Origin: Halobaculum sp. MBLA0143
GTDB taxonomy: Archaea; Halobacteriota; Halobacteria; Halobacteriales; Haloferacaceae
Assembly: GCF_041361465.1 (NCBI RefSeq)
Contig: NZ_JBGKAC010000001.1
Span: forward strand, 2,232,001-2,296,000
Direction of reading: 5' to 3'
Length of the DNA: 64,000 nucleotides
The first letter of the stretch is position 1. Each line of letters opens with the position of its first letter. This document shows, one piece after another, positions 8,003 through 16,666 of the stretch. The notes beneath the pieces are model-generated. The model had not been told where the DNA came from and did not search any database. It was given only the letters and a program-made list of their open reading frames with translations. A program made the position numbers and the translations under genes.

Positions 8003-9529
8003 CTACACCGACTCCTCGAGGTCGTACAGCGCGCCGTACTTCTCGCGGACGTACGAGAGGAAGGCGTCGGCGGTGAGCTCCTCGCCGGTCGCCTGGGCGA
8101 CGAGTTCGTTCGTCTGGTAGCGGGCGCCGTGGCGGTGGACGTTCTCGCGGAGCCACTCCTGGAGCCGGCCGAACTCGGCGTCGCCGATCTCCTCAGTGAG
8201 GTCACCCAGGTCGTCTTCGGCGGCGTCGAACAGCTGTGTCGCCATCACGGAGCCCAGCGAGTAGGTGGGGAAGTAACCGAAGTTGCCGTGGCTCCAGTGG
8301 ATGTCCTGGAGACACCCCTCCGCGTCCGTCTCCGGCCGAATTCCGAGGTACTCCTCGTACTTGTCGTTCCACACCTCGGGCACCTCCGAGACGTCGAGGT
8401 CGCCACGGATCAGGTCGCGTTCGATCTCGAACCGGATGACGATGTGGAGGTGGTAGGTGAGTTCGTCCGCCTCCACCCGGATCAGGTTGTCGTCGTACAC
8501 CTGATTGACGGACTCGTACGCCTCTCGGGCGGTGGCGTCCGTGTCGAAGTACTCCGCGAACGCGGGGATGATCTGCTCCCAGAACGCCTCCGTCCGGCCG
8601 ACGTGGTTCTCCCACAGTCGTGACTGGCTCTCGTGGACGGACAGGTCGCGCGACTCACCCAACGGTGTCCCCCAGCGATCCTGGGGGAGGCCGAGGTTGT
8701 AGAAGGCGTGCCCGAACTCGTGGACGGTCGCCGTCAGTCCGCCGAGCGGGTCGGACTCGTCGAACCGAGTCGTGACACGGCAGTCGTGCTGGTTGCCGGA
8801 GGTGAACGGGTGCGAGGAGGTGTCGAGGCGTCCGCGCTCCCAGTCGTACCCCAGCGTGGACAACACGTCCCGCGAGAACGCCTCCTGGTCGTCCGTGTCG
8901 TACGTGCCGGAGAAGGCGTCGGTGGTCACGTCGGCGTCGCTGTCGGCAATCTCGTCGATCATCGGCACGAGCGCCTCCTTCAGCCGTTCGAGGATACGCT
9001 CGGCTCGGTCGAGAGAGAGGTACGGCTCGTACTCCTCGAACAAGACGGCGTACGGGTCGCGGTCGTCGTCGATAGCGGCCGCCTCCTCCCGGCGGAGTTC
9101 GACGAGCTCCTCCAGGTACGGCGCGAACGTCTCGAAGTCGTCGTTCGCCTTCGCCTCCTCCCAGGCGGACAGCGCCTCCGAGGAGGTCTCGGAGATCTCC
9201 TCCACCAGCTCGCGGGGCTTCGACGCCTCGCGGTCGAACTCCCGACGGACCTCCCGCACTGCCGCCGCCTGCTCGTCGTCCAGGTCGCCCGCCTCCGCCG
9301 TCTCCAGCAGTTCGGCCATCTCGTCGTCCGTCAGGAGGTCGTGGCCGATGGACGACAGCGTCGACAGCTCCTTCGAACGGGCCGGAGTACCCCCCTCCGG
9401 CATCGTCACCTGTTGGTCCCACTGGAGGACGCCCGCCGCCGACGCGACGGCGCTCATCCGCTCGTACCGGTCGAGCAGTCGGTCGTAGGCCGTCGGCTCC
9501 GCGTCGGCGTCTGTGGTCTCCGTTGACAT
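8003..9529 (-). CDS. M32 family metallocarboxypeptidase (Taq-type)
   Basis: A cytoplasmic zinc carboxypeptidase that trims C-terminal residues from peptides, 508 residues, the usual M32 length. The zinc motif VHEFGHAFYNLG gives His270, Glu271 and His274; HESQSRLWEN near 299-308 supplies the third ligand (Glu300). The second-shell motif YFPTYSLGSVMA is also present. ATG 9529 (MSTETTDADAEP) is preferred over the extension to 9559, which adds a basic, non-haloarchaeal-looking tail. Confidence 0.92.
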   Translation of the reverse strand: MSTETTDADAEPTAYDRLLDRYERMSAVASAAGVLQWDQQVTMPEGGTPARSKELSTLSSIGHDLLTDDEMAELLETAEAGDLDDEQAAAVREVRREFDREASKPRELVEEISETSSEALSAWEEAKANDDFETFAPYLEELVELRREEAAAIDDDRDPYAVLFEEYEPYLSLDRAERILERLKEALVPMIDEIADSDADVTTDAFSGTYDTDDQEAFSRDVLSTLGYDWERGRLDTSSHPFTSGNQHDCRVTTRFDESDPLGGLTATVHEFGHAFYNLGLPQDRWGTPLGESRDLSVHESQSRLWENHVGRTEAFWEQIIPAFAEYFDTDATAREAYESVNQVYDDNLIRVEADELTYHLHIVIRFEIERDLIRGDLDVSEVPEVWNDKYEEYLGIRPETDAEGCLQDIHWSHGNFGYFPTYSLGSVMATQLFDAAEDDLGDLTEEIGDAEFGRLQEWLRENVHRHGARYQTNELVAQATGEELTADAFLSYVREKYGALYDLEESV

Positions 9530-9594
9530 ACTACTCCGTTGCGCGCCACGGTTTTTCAAATGCCCGTTCCAGATCGTCCGCGAGGGTGGTCCAG

Positions 9595-9789
9595 TCAGTC
9601 CGGATCGTTCGATTTGTCTGTGGGCGTTTGCGGCGTGTCAGACGGCGACGTGGTCGCGTTGTCGCCGGCGGTTCTCCGGAGATCCCACTCGACGGCCTTG
9701 CGAACAACCCCGCCGCGACGGTCAACTGTGTGTTGCCACGCCCGTCCGGTAATCGGAATGCCCATCGACTGTGCTCGTCTCGGGCGCAT
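9595..9789 (-). CDS. Doubtful small ORF, 64 aa
   Basis: An open frame from ATG 9789 to 9595 in the gap between the carboxypeptidase and the lipoprotein gene. It has a basic N-terminal half (MRPRRAQSMGIPITGRAW) and a Thr/Pro/Asp tail. An AT-rich tract immediately upstream could be its promoter but fits the opposite-strand gene better. No family is recognised; it may be non-coding. Confidence 0.3.
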   Translation of the reverse strand: MRPRRAQSMGIPITGRAWQHTVDRRGGVVRKAVEWDLRRTAGDNATTSPSDTPQTPTDKSNDPD

Positions 9790-9806
9790 CGTTATGTGAG
9801 ACCAAA

Positions 9807-9814
9807 ATACAATT
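9807..9814 (+). promoter_or_regulatory. TATA-like box for the lipoprotein gene
   Basis: ATACAATT inside the AT-rich tract 9803-9816, centred 30 nt before ATG 9841. It predicts a leaderless mRNA. Confidence 0.5.
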
Positions 9815-9840
9815 AACCTGGTGGAAGCGAATCCGTGTAA

Positions 9841-10302
9841 ATGCGCGAAGCGCTCACCCGCAGACGAGTGCTGGCTGCCTGCGGCGCAGTGGCGACAGCC
9901 GGGTGTCTCAGCGGCGGCGACCCACCACTCGGGCTCCAGCAAATCGAGATCACCAACTACGCAGACACAGACGTGACAGTCGACGTGACAGTCGTCAAGG
10001 GAGAAGAGATTGTGTACGATAGCACCATCCCCGTCGAAAGCGAACACGGGCACAGAGTGGTGCAGATACGACGCGACTGGATGGGTGACAGGGTCTACTA
10101 CGAGGGCCGCTTCAGCACGGTCGTCAACGGACAGCGACTCGAAGCGTCGTCGGACTCGTTCGCGTTGGTCGGCGACGACGGAGACTACGGCGAGATGGCT
10201 TGTTTCGCCCTCCACGCGGACGTGTACCCTGACGAGATTCTGACCGCCCACGGGTACTCTGACACCTGCGAACCGCCGACGACAGAGACCTCAACCGAGT
10301 GA
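9841..10302 (+). CDS. Tat-exported lipoprotein of unknown function
   Basis: A 153-residue protein with a twin-arginine lipoprotein signal: LTRRRVLAACGAVATAGCLS, where TAGC is the lipobox and Cys21 would be lipidated. The mature part is an acidic, probably all-beta domain (repeated VDVTVVKGEEIVYDS-like strands) with two further cysteines near the end. Many haloarchaeal proteins share this build, and their roles are mostly unknown. It starts an accessory-looking patch with weaker GC bias than its surroundings. Confidence 0.75.
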   Translation: MREALTRRRVLAACGAVATAGCLSGGDPPLGLQQIEITNYADTDVTVDVTVVKGEEIVYDSTIPVESEHGHRVVQIRRDWMGDRVYYEGRFSTVVNGQRLEASSDSFALVGDDGDYGEMACFALHADVYPDEILTAHGYSDTCEPPTTETSTE

Positions 10303-10313
10303 GTCTCTCCCGA

Positions 10314-11267
10314 TCAGTCGGCTCTCCTGCGTTCTTTTCTTCTAGAGTGGCTCACTTCGACGTTCTTGAACGGGCACTCCGTAGCAACGTGCGTGACTTC
10401 GTGCCTCTCTCCGTCTACGACCGTCGTCAACCGCTCGTCTTCAGGAACCCGGCGGATCGGGAGTTCTTCCATCTCTCTTGCCGTCAGGCGAGTCGGGTCG
10501 TCCAGACTGGAGGGATGTGAGTAGTCACTCAGGCTGTAAGTGATGTCGTCCCAGAAGTACACATTGCTCGCCGTCACTAGGTCAGAGATGGAGGTTCGAA
10601 CGTTGAGTTCGGGGCTGAACAGGTCACTCTCATACTGGACCTGATGAAAGGAGGTACACTCTCGCCAGCTCTTGATAGAGACTGTATTCGTGTGCTTGAA
10701 TCCGTGGGGAACGCCTAAGTCGAAGCCATCAACTGGGCCGAGTTTGTTTCGGAGCTTGTCCGTGACGAGGAAGAACCACGATGGAGCGGCGGTCTTACTC
10801 AGTGTTGAGAGGGTGGTCTTCAGGACGGCGGCGGTCCACTGTTCAATCTCTCCGCTGTTCGGTCCAGGGTGCTCGCCGTGCGTATTCTTGCTTGTTCGGG
10901 CTAGAATACTTCCATCTGGCCCCTGGATCTTGTACTGTTGTCCCTGCAGCACATCACCGTAGGTGTACTGATCGGTTGAGGCTGCACCCACAGAGACCGA
11001 AATTTCGTGCTCCCACGTGTTCCTCGTATCGAGGTAGACTGAGCTAAACCAGTGAATAGCAGACCCACCCTTGTAGCCACCACCGGGAGAGAACTCGTCG
11101 TCACGGATCACAGTGTCAGGACAGTCGGTGCTGCAGTTCCACTCGTCTGTGGATTCGACACCCGCGACACGCTGGGAGCCGAACCCAACGAGAGACGTAG
11201 CGCCTGCGGCAGCGATTGATCCCAGTACACCTCTTCTTGACGTGCTCGAACTGTGTTTTTCAGACAC
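10314..11267 (-). CDS. Tat-signal secreted protein of unknown function
   Basis: A 317-residue protein starting at GTG 11267. TSRRGVLGSIAAAGATSLVG is a twin-arginine signal. After it come two cysteines (NCSTDCPD) and a Ser/Thr/Tyr-rich, probably beta-rich body with few recognisable motifs, then a basic tail (SRRKERRR). Base composition is visibly lower in GC than the flanking housekeeping genes, which suggests transfer. It is convergent with the lipoprotein gene (11 bp apart). A secreted factor or immunity partner is possible but unsupported. Confidence 0.65.
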   Translation of the reverse strand: MSEKHSSSTSRRGVLGSIAAAGATSLVGFGSQRVAGVESTDEWNCSTDCPDTVIRDDEFSPGGGYKGGSAIHWFSSVYLDTRNTWEHEISVSVGAASTDQYTYGDVLQGQQYKIQGPDGSILARTSKNTHGEHPGPNSGEIEQWTAAVLKTTLSTLSKTAAPSWFFLVTDKLRNKLGPVDGFDLGVPHGFKHTNTVSIKSWRECTSFHQVQYESDLFSPELNVRTSISDLVTASNVYFWDDITYSLSDYSHPSSLDDPTRLTAREMEELPIRRVPEDERLTTVVDGERHEVTHVATECPFKNVEVSHSRRKERRRAD

Positions 11268-11287
11268 ATGGTTAACATCCGGGCAGA

Positions 11288-11299
11288 TAGTATTAAGTG
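11288..11299 (-). promoter_or_regulatory. TATA-like box for the Tat-signal protein gene
   Basis: Minus-strand ACTTAATACTAT, centred about 27 nt before GTG 11267. It supports the GTG start and a leaderless transcript. Confidence 0.5.
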
Positions 11300-11587
11300 T
11301 TCTGAAAAAGAGCGTGACTGGGGCGCGATAACATGCCTACCAAGGCAGGGCTCGGTGTAGGTGGTCGTCTGGGAGAGCGGACCCGAGTCCGTATCGGGAC
11401 TGATCGACACATCGAGTCCGAACCAACTGAATCGTTCTACTGTTCTATTGGGAACAACAATGGTGAGCAGGGCGTGTTACCTGGCAACACGGACTTGCCG
11501 CGGATAGCGACGGGGGGTGTCTTCGACAGCCAGCCACGGATCGACAACACTCGGGTTCAGTTCTATTCGCCCCAGAGCGCGTTGGAG
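11300..11587. other. Intergenic stretch, no supported gene
   Basis: About 290 bases of mixed composition upstream of the Tat-signal gene. A plus-strand frame from 11333 to 11713 is open but has no recognised domain and overlaps the minus-strand gene. No RNA gene or repeat was seen. Confidence 0.4.
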
Positions 11588-12085
11588 TCACGGGCGAGAC
11601 ACCCCGGCCGCCACGACCTCGCTGTCGCCGACGTGTATCACACTCTCGCGTACTACCACGATCCCACCGACGGTGTCGTCCGTGACGCTGGCTACGACAC
11701 CGTCTGGGAGTGACGGCTGTCGTCGCCCCCGAGTGAGTCGGGTCTCGTCGGACACGAGCCTCCGGGTGGGACAGCGGGGTCGCGCGCTCCAGTCGTCCGA
11801 CCACGCCAGCCACTCCGAGCCCGTCCGAGCGACGGCGAGGTCGACGTCGCCGCGCTCGACTGCGCCGGCGAGTCGGTACCGGCCGGGCCACCCCAGGCCG
11901 TCGAGTCCAGCGGGCGCGGCGTACACCGAGACGAGAGCCGTCGCCGTCTCCGCGGCTGTCAGCGCCGCGCGCACGCTCCCGGTCGTCGGACAGGTCACGC
12001 CGACGCGGTCGTCGGCCTCGACCGCGTAGCGGTACATCGCCGCCGCGGTCGGCAGCCGGACCGTCGTGGAGTCGGCCACGCTCAC
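11588..12085 (-). CDS. Hypothetical protein, possibly 5'-truncated
   Basis: A 165-codon frame starting at GTG 12085 with Val/Ala-rich, haloarchaeal-like codon use. The codons upstream of the GTG still look coding (a Trp-Asn-Val-Arg-Val segment) until an in-frame TGA, so the original N terminus may have been lost. There are no recognisable motifs and the C-terminal third is Arg/Asp-rich. It lies next to another hypothetical gene in the accessory patch. Confidence 0.45.
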   Translation of the reverse strand: MSVADSTTVRLPTAAAMYRYAVEADDRVGVTCPTTGSVRAALTAAETATALVSVYAAPAGLDGLGWPGRYRLAGAVERGDVDLAVARTGSEWLAWSDDWSARPRCPTRRLVSDETRLTRGRRQPSLPDGVVASVTDDTVGGIVVVRESVIHVGDSEVVAAGVSRP

Positions 12086-12173
12086 GACGCCACACCCCCG
12101 TCGGGTGTCGACCCGGACGTTCCAGCCGTCACGTCCGTCGCCTTCTCACGGCGTTCTCATGTAACCCAGAGTT

Positions 12174-12692
12174 CTACGAAACGTCGGCGGCGAGCGTGTC
12201 ACGCGACGCGGGAACGGCCGTCCCGTCGCCGGACGGGGCGAGCGGCACTGCCGCCGGGAGGAGCCGCTCGTAGTCGGGGAGGTACTCCAGCTCCAGGTCG
12301 ACGACGATCTCGCTGGCGATCCGGCCGTCGGCGACCGCCCGGACGACACACAGCCCGCGGACGCTACAGTGGAGTCTGACGGTCTCGTCCGTGGGCGACA
12401 CGCTCGCGGAGTCGATCGTCCTGCCGCTGGGCGTGGCGGTCGTCACCTCGACGACACCGCTGCCCTGTGAGATCCGGAAGGTGACGGGGACCTGGCCGGA
12501 GATGGCTCGGTCCGGCCGCTCGACGCCGGTGAACACGTCGGAGTCGTCCACGCCGTACGTCGTCACGCGCACGTCGCCCGTGAGCACGACCGCCGGGCCG
12601 ACGACGACCGCGACGGCAACCAGCGTCACCAGAACGACCTTGGCCGCCCGGAACGGACTCGTCTTCCCTGTAGGCAGCACGCACCACACCAT
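12174..12692 (-). CDS. Membrane-anchored hypothetical protein
   Basis: A 172-residue protein from ATG 12692. A short basic N terminus (MVWCVLPTGKTSPFRAAK) is followed by one strong membrane helix at about 19-41. An extracytoplasmic domain rich in beta-strand patterns then contains two cysteines (LHCSVRGLC). No family is recognised. The orientation (positive inside, single anchor) suggests a surface-exposed soluble domain. Confidence 0.6.
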   Translation of the reverse strand: MVWCVLPTGKTSPFRAAKVVLVTLVAVAVVVGPAVVLTGDVRVTTYGVDDSDVFTGVERPDRAISGQVPVTFRISQGSGVVEVTTATPSGRTIDSASVSPTDETVRLHCSVRGLCVVRAVADGRIASEIVVDLELEYLPDYERLLPAAVPLAPSGDGTAVPASRDTLAADVS

Positions 12693-12790
12693 GTCACACC
12701 GACGAGTAAATCCGTTTCGGGGCCACCGAACTGGAGACGACAGAGCGGCGACGGTCGGGTGACGGACGGGCAGCGAACGAGAGAAGGGGA

Positions 12791-12839
12791 GACGAGTAAC
12801 GGACGAAACGACGGCAGACGAGTAACGGACGAAACGACG
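12791..12839. repeat. Two-copy 23-bp direct repeat, 26-bp period
   Basis: GACGAGTAACGGACGAAACG plus three more bases occurs at 12791-12813 and again at 12817-12839. It lies in the gap between the anchored protein and the Cys-motif protein. Function unknown. Confidence 0.6.
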
Positions 12840-12862
12840 ACGAACGGGCGACGGTCGGCCGG

Positions 12863-13459
12863 TCAGCCGTGGGCGTCGATCACGCGTTTCGCGGCCTTCG
12901 CCTTCTCCTTCCACCCGTAGCCCGCCTCGTACACGTGTCGCTTCTTGTCGACGAGCTCCGCGGGCGAGGTCTCCTCGAACCCGCCACGCTCCCAGGTGCC
13001 CGACTCCCGGAGCCACTCGATCACACTCTCGCGGGTCTCGGCCCACGACAGGCCGACCATCTCGTAGAAGGCGATCATGGCGAACACGGCGTTGTCGTGG
13101 GCACCGGGGTACGACCCCTCGCGGTAGATCGTGGCGACGGGGTCGGTCGTCGGCTCCGACACCGCCTCCCGGTACGCCTCGCCGGACAGCAGATCCAGTC
13201 CGGCGTCCGCCTCGGCGAGCCGGCCCTCCCGTTGGAGCAGGTCCAGTGCGGCGCGGTGGAGGCCGGACCAGGCGTCCGGGCCGCCGGGGATCGCGTGTCT
13301 GAGTGTCGACTCCGGCACCGTCTCGTCCACGAGCACGGACAACAGGTCCGTGTAGGCGCGCTCGATCTCGTGCCAGTCTGTCCCCTCGAACTCACAGCCG
13401 GTGTCGTGGAGGCTGTTGGTCGTGCGACAGTCGGGACAGGGGTAGGCGAACCGCGGCAC
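12863..13459 (-). CDS. Conserved-type protein with N-terminal zinc-finger cysteines
   Basis: A 198-residue protein starting MPRFAYPCPDCRTTNSLHD, with CPDC and a following Cys forming a probable zinc-binding knuckle. The rest is helical, including FAMIAFYEMVGLSWAETR, and ends in a Lys-rich YGWKEKAKAAKRVID segment that could bind nucleic acid. I recognise the general look of a haloarchaeal conserved protein but no defined function. It lies 49 bp downstream of the moxR gene on the same strand. Confidence 0.65.
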   Translation of the reverse strand: MPRFAYPCPDCRTTNSLHDTGCEFEGTDWHEIERAYTDLLSVLVDETVPESTLRHAIPGGPDAWSGLHRAALDLLQREGRLAEADAGLDLLSGEAYREAVSEPTTDPVATIYREGSYPGAHDNAVFAMIAFYEMVGLSWAETRESVIEWLRESGTWERGGFEETSPAELVDKKRHVYEAGYGWKEKAKAAKRVIDAHG

Positions 13460-13508
13460 ACGCGGACGTGTGACCCGGACGGATTTAGCCGTCGTGGTTC
13501 CCGGCCGG

Positions 13509-14480
13509 CTACTCCGCCGTCGGCTCCTCGTAGTCGACGGTCGGCACCTCGACGCGGTCCAACACCCCCGCGAGCACGTCCGACTTCTGCACCTCGTTCA
13601 CCTTCGCGTCCGGCGTGAGCACGAGCCGGTGGGCGATCACGGGCTGTGCCACCCGTTTCACGTCGTCCGGCGTGACGAACCCTCGTCCGGACAACACCGC
13701 GGCCGCGCGGGTCGCCTCCAACAGTCGCTGGGTGCCACGCGGCGACACCCCGACCTCCACGCGCCGGTCCGTTCGGGTCGCGTGGGTGATCCGGGCCATG
13801 TACTCCAAGAGGTCGTCGTCCACCCGGACCTGTTCGGGCGCCTCGCGGACCCCCGTCACCGTGTCGCGGTCCAACACGTTCGAGACGCTCGGGTCCTGGT
13901 CCGTCCGGCCGACCCGCCGGCGCAACAGCTCCACCTCGCCGCCCTCGTCCGGGTAGCCCATCGCCGTCTTCACGATGAACCGGTCCAACTGCGCCTCCGG
14001 CAACGGGAAGTTCCCCTCCTGTTCCACCGGGTTCTGGGTGGCGATCATGAAGAACGGCTGGGGCAGTTCGTACGTCTCCCCGTCGACGGTCACCTGTTCT
14101 TCCTCCATCGCCTCCAACAACGCCGCCTGCGTCTTCGGCGGCGCGCGGTTGATCTCGTCGGCCAACACGACGTTCGCGAAGATCGGCCCCTCGGAGAACT
14201 CGAAGCTGGCTTCACCCTCGTTGTACACGTTCGTCCCGGTCACGTCCGACGGCAGCAGGTCCGGGGTGAACTGTACTCGGGAGAACGACAGCCCCAGCGC
14301 CGTGGCGACGGACCGCGCCGTCAGCGTCTTCCCCGTGCCGGGCACGTCCTCGATCAGAACGTGACCCCGGGAGAGTAGTCCCAGGAGTACGTTCTCGAAG
14401 AACGTGTCTTCGGCGACGATCGACTCCGAGAGGGCAGACAGCACGTCCGAGCAGGCACCACTCGCGTCGGTGACGTCCAT
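13509..14480 (-). CDS. MoxR-family AAA+ ATPase
   Basis: A 323-residue AAA+ chaperone-like ATPase. The Walker A GHVLIEDVPGTGKTL spans residues 39-53, Walker B VVLADEINRAPPKTQ has Asp108 and Glu109, and ATQNPVEQEGNFPLPEAQLD includes sensor 1. MoxR proteins mature or activate partner proteins, commonly encoded next door with DUF58 and von Willebrand A proteins. Here no such partner follows, so its client is not evident. The start at ATG 14480 matches the family length. Confidence 0.9.
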   Translation of the reverse strand: MDVTDASGACSDVLSALSESIVAEDTFFENVLLGLLSRGHVLIEDVPGTGKTLTARSVATALGLSFSRVQFTPDLLPSDVTGTNVYNEGEASFEFSEGPIFANVVLADEINRAPPKTQAALLEAMEEEQVTVDGETYELPQPFFMIATQNPVEQEGNFPLPEAQLDRFIVKTAMGYPDEGGEVELLRRRVGRTDQDPSVSNVLDRDTVTGVREAPEQVRVDDDLLEYMARITHATRTDRRVEVGVSPRGTQRLLEATRAAAVLSGRGFVTPDDVKRVAQPVIAHRLVLTPDAKVNEVQKSDVLAGVLDRVEVPTVDYEEPTAE

Positions 14481-14546
14481 GCGTGGACGTGACAGGGACT
14501 GTACTTGAAGCGTCGGGGTTCGTCTCCGCGAACGGAGCGGTCCCGT

Positions 14547-16448
14547 TCACAGCCGAATCGATCGACCGAGGATGTACACGAGCAGCGCGAGAACGAACGC
14601 GCCGAAGAACGCCTCGACGCCTGCCAGAACTCGTCCGAGCGGCGAAGTCAGAGCGAAGTTGCCGTAGTCGACGGTGGTGAACGTGACGAAGCTGAAGTAC
14701 AGCGAGTCGAGCAACGCGGTCGTGGCGTCAGAGCCGTACCGCAGTGTCGTTCCGTTGCGTGCGAGCCCGCCGGTCGCCGGGTACAGCACGGCGAACCCTA
14801 GGACGGTGGCGACGGACATCAGCACTACCCGTCCGGGTCGTTCCCCGTAGCCCGTGAGAACACCCAACGTCGTGTTGCTCACAGCCCGGTAGAGGCTCAC
14901 GAGGCCAGCGATCGACACCGGTGACGCAGAGAGCGTGTCGAGGTAGCCGTTCCGACGGTGACGCATCTCCCGGACGAAGAACTCCGAGGCGGCAACCGTG
15001 TCTCCGTGGTCGTCTGCGCCCTGTTTGGCACGGAGATACGTCGTCTCGAAGTCGATCGGCTCGTCGGCGACGGCGGCAGCCGGCTCGTGGATGTTCCAGT
15101 CGACGGCAGCCAACGCCTCGCGGTGGGCACCCCTCGCAAAGTCGAACCCGTCGAACACCGTGTCTCTGAGCAGGAACGACTCGAACATGTCCGGCGGCCC
15201 CTCGAACGTGACATCGCCGAGCGTCGCCTCAGTCAGGTTACAGGTGAACTCCTCGTCGTCGGGTACCTCGATACGCCCCTCGTGGAGTGTGCCGGTCATC
15301 ACCGTCAGCGTCTCCGTCGTCAGATTCGCCGCGCGCAACTGCTCGACAGTTGCGCCCGCGAAGTTGATCTGCTGATCGACGACCACGTCGTCGAGAGAGA
15401 TCGGCCCAACTGTCGCGTCGGCGAACAGGACAGCCTCGGCTCGGATCTCGTCACAGAGCAGTCGTTCGCCGAACGTGGTGCCGACGAACACGAGTTCGTC
15501 GGTCGCCTCACTCCCGTCGAACACCGCCATCTTGTCGAAACGAGCACGCGAGAAGGAGGTCATCTCCGCCGTCAGCCGCTCGAACGACGCGATCCCCTCG
15601 AACGTCGCGGTCTTGAAGTTCCCGGTCGTCAGTTCGGCACCGTCGAAACTCGTCTCGTCGGTGAACGTCGTGCCGAAGAAGTTCGCCTCCGGAAGCGAGG
15701 CGTCGTCGAACGCGACGGACCCGCGGAACACTGCTCGCGTGATGCGCACGTCGTCACCGGCTCGCAGCCGCTTCGCATCCAGTCTGCCGCCGACGGTCGC
15801 CTCGTCCGCGTCGAACCCTGTCTCGAATTCGGCCCCTCGAAGCGCGAGAAACCGCTCGAACGTCGCGTTGTGGAAGCTCGCGTCGCCGGTCACCCGGGCG
15901 TACCGGAGGTTGAGTCCCTGCGTGACCGTCGCACTGTGGAAGTCGAGCCCGTCGACAGTCGCGTACGACAACACCAACGGATGTGTGTCGGGGGCGGCGA
16001 TGCGTTCGAACCGGAAGTCCAGCGACGGGAACGTGCCACCAGAGAGGAGTCGGTCGGCCCGCCGCTCCGAGTCGATCGCCTCGGAGACGGCAGCCCGGAC
16101 GGTCTCGTCGTCGGCGTCGCCGTGGAACACGCAACGGTCACCCCCCGTCGGCTCGTGTGGACACGCCTCCGGCGGGTCCGGCGTCACCTCTCGGTCGTCC
16201 CACGCGGCCAACACGTCCTCGCGCGTCCAGCCGGCGACCGGCGTCTCCCGCGGCCACACGTCGCCGACTGTGAACGCAGACAGTTCCGTCTCCTGTGACC
16301 GCGACTCCGGGTTCACGACACCCGCGAGCGCGTCCTGCACGTCGGCGTCGACGAACGCCGCGAATCCGTCGAGTTGCCACTCGGAGGCGGCACGCCACCG
16401 TCGGTCGTCCCACTCGACGGAGTCGAAGTACTCGCACTCGTTGTGCAT
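14547..16448 (-). CDS. Pentapeptide-repeat protein fused to a two-helix ion-channel pore
   Basis: A 633-residue protein. The N-terminal region (about 1-125) has two Cys/His-bearing segments (CPHEP and CVFHGD). Residues about 150-450 are pentapeptide-like repeats with recurring F/L every five residues (SFHNATFERF, ANFFGTTFTDETSF), expected to form a right-handed beta-helix. The C terminus is a two-helix pore: helix near 542-560, filter-like TTVDYGN at 591-597, helix near 608-627. The filter departs from the K+ channel consensus TVGYGD, so ion selectivity is uncertain. It is probably a ligand- or contact-gated cation channel (inference). Confidence 0.75.
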   Translation of the reverse strand: MHNECEYFDSVEWDDRRWRAASEWQLDGFAAFVDADVQDALAGVVNPESRSQETELSAFTVGDVWPRETPVAGWTREDVLAAWDDREVTPDPPEACPHEPTGGDRCVFHGDADDETVRAAVSEAIDSERRADRLLSGGTFPSLDFRFERIAAPDTHPLVLSYATVDGLDFHSATVTQGLNLRYARVTGDASFHNATFERFLALRGAEFETGFDADEATVGGRLDAKRLRAGDDVRITRAVFRGSVAFDDASLPEANFFGTTFTDETSFDGAELTTGNFKTATFEGIASFERLTAEMTSFSRARFDKMAVFDGSEATDELVFVGTTFGERLLCDEIRAEAVLFADATVGPISLDDVVVDQQINFAGATVEQLRAANLTTETLTVMTGTLHEGRIEVPDDEEFTCNLTEATLGDVTFEGPPDMFESFLLRDTVFDGFDFARGAHREALAAVDWNIHEPAAAVADEPIDFETTYLRAKQGADDHGDTVAASEFFVREMRHRRNGYLDTLSASPVSIAGLVSLYRAVSNTTLGVLTGYGERPGRVVLMSVATVLGFAVLYPATGGLARNGTTLRYGSDATTALLDSLYFSFVTFTTVDYGNFALTSPLGRVLAGVEAFFGAFVLALLVYILGRSIRL

Positions 16449-16560
16449 TCGTCAGTTGAGTTTGCCCGTCGGAAGATAATACCTTCCTAGTCGGGGTGGT
16501 ACGTCGCCGCCGCGTCCGAACCGAAACGGACTAAAACGGCAGTGCGTTACGCTTTGGTGA

Positions 16561-16646
16561 GCCGAGGTAGCCTAGCCCGGCCAAGGCGGTTGATTCGAGA
16601 TCAACTGTCCGTTCAGGACACAGGAGTTCAAATCTCCTCCTCGGCG
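16561..16646 (+). tRNA. tRNA-Ser(CGA)
   Basis: An 86-nt class II tRNA. The acceptor GCCGAGG pairs with CCTCGGC. The anticodon stem GTTGA/TCAAC encloses loop TTCGAGA (anticodon CGA, reading UCG). The long variable arm is TGTCC-GTTCA-GGACA, and the T arm is AGGAG-TTCAAAT-CTCCT. No CCA is encoded. A TATA-like ACTAAAACGG lies about 30 nt upstream. It is convergent with the acyl-CoA ligase gene. Confidence 0.95.
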
Positions 16647-16666
16647 CTTTCCACCGGCGAGCCGCG

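Noticed and set aside
11333-11713. Plus-strand 126-codon ORF
   Set aside because: No motif, weak codon bias, and it overlaps a minus-strand frame with better haloarchaeal codon use. Not certain, but unsupported.
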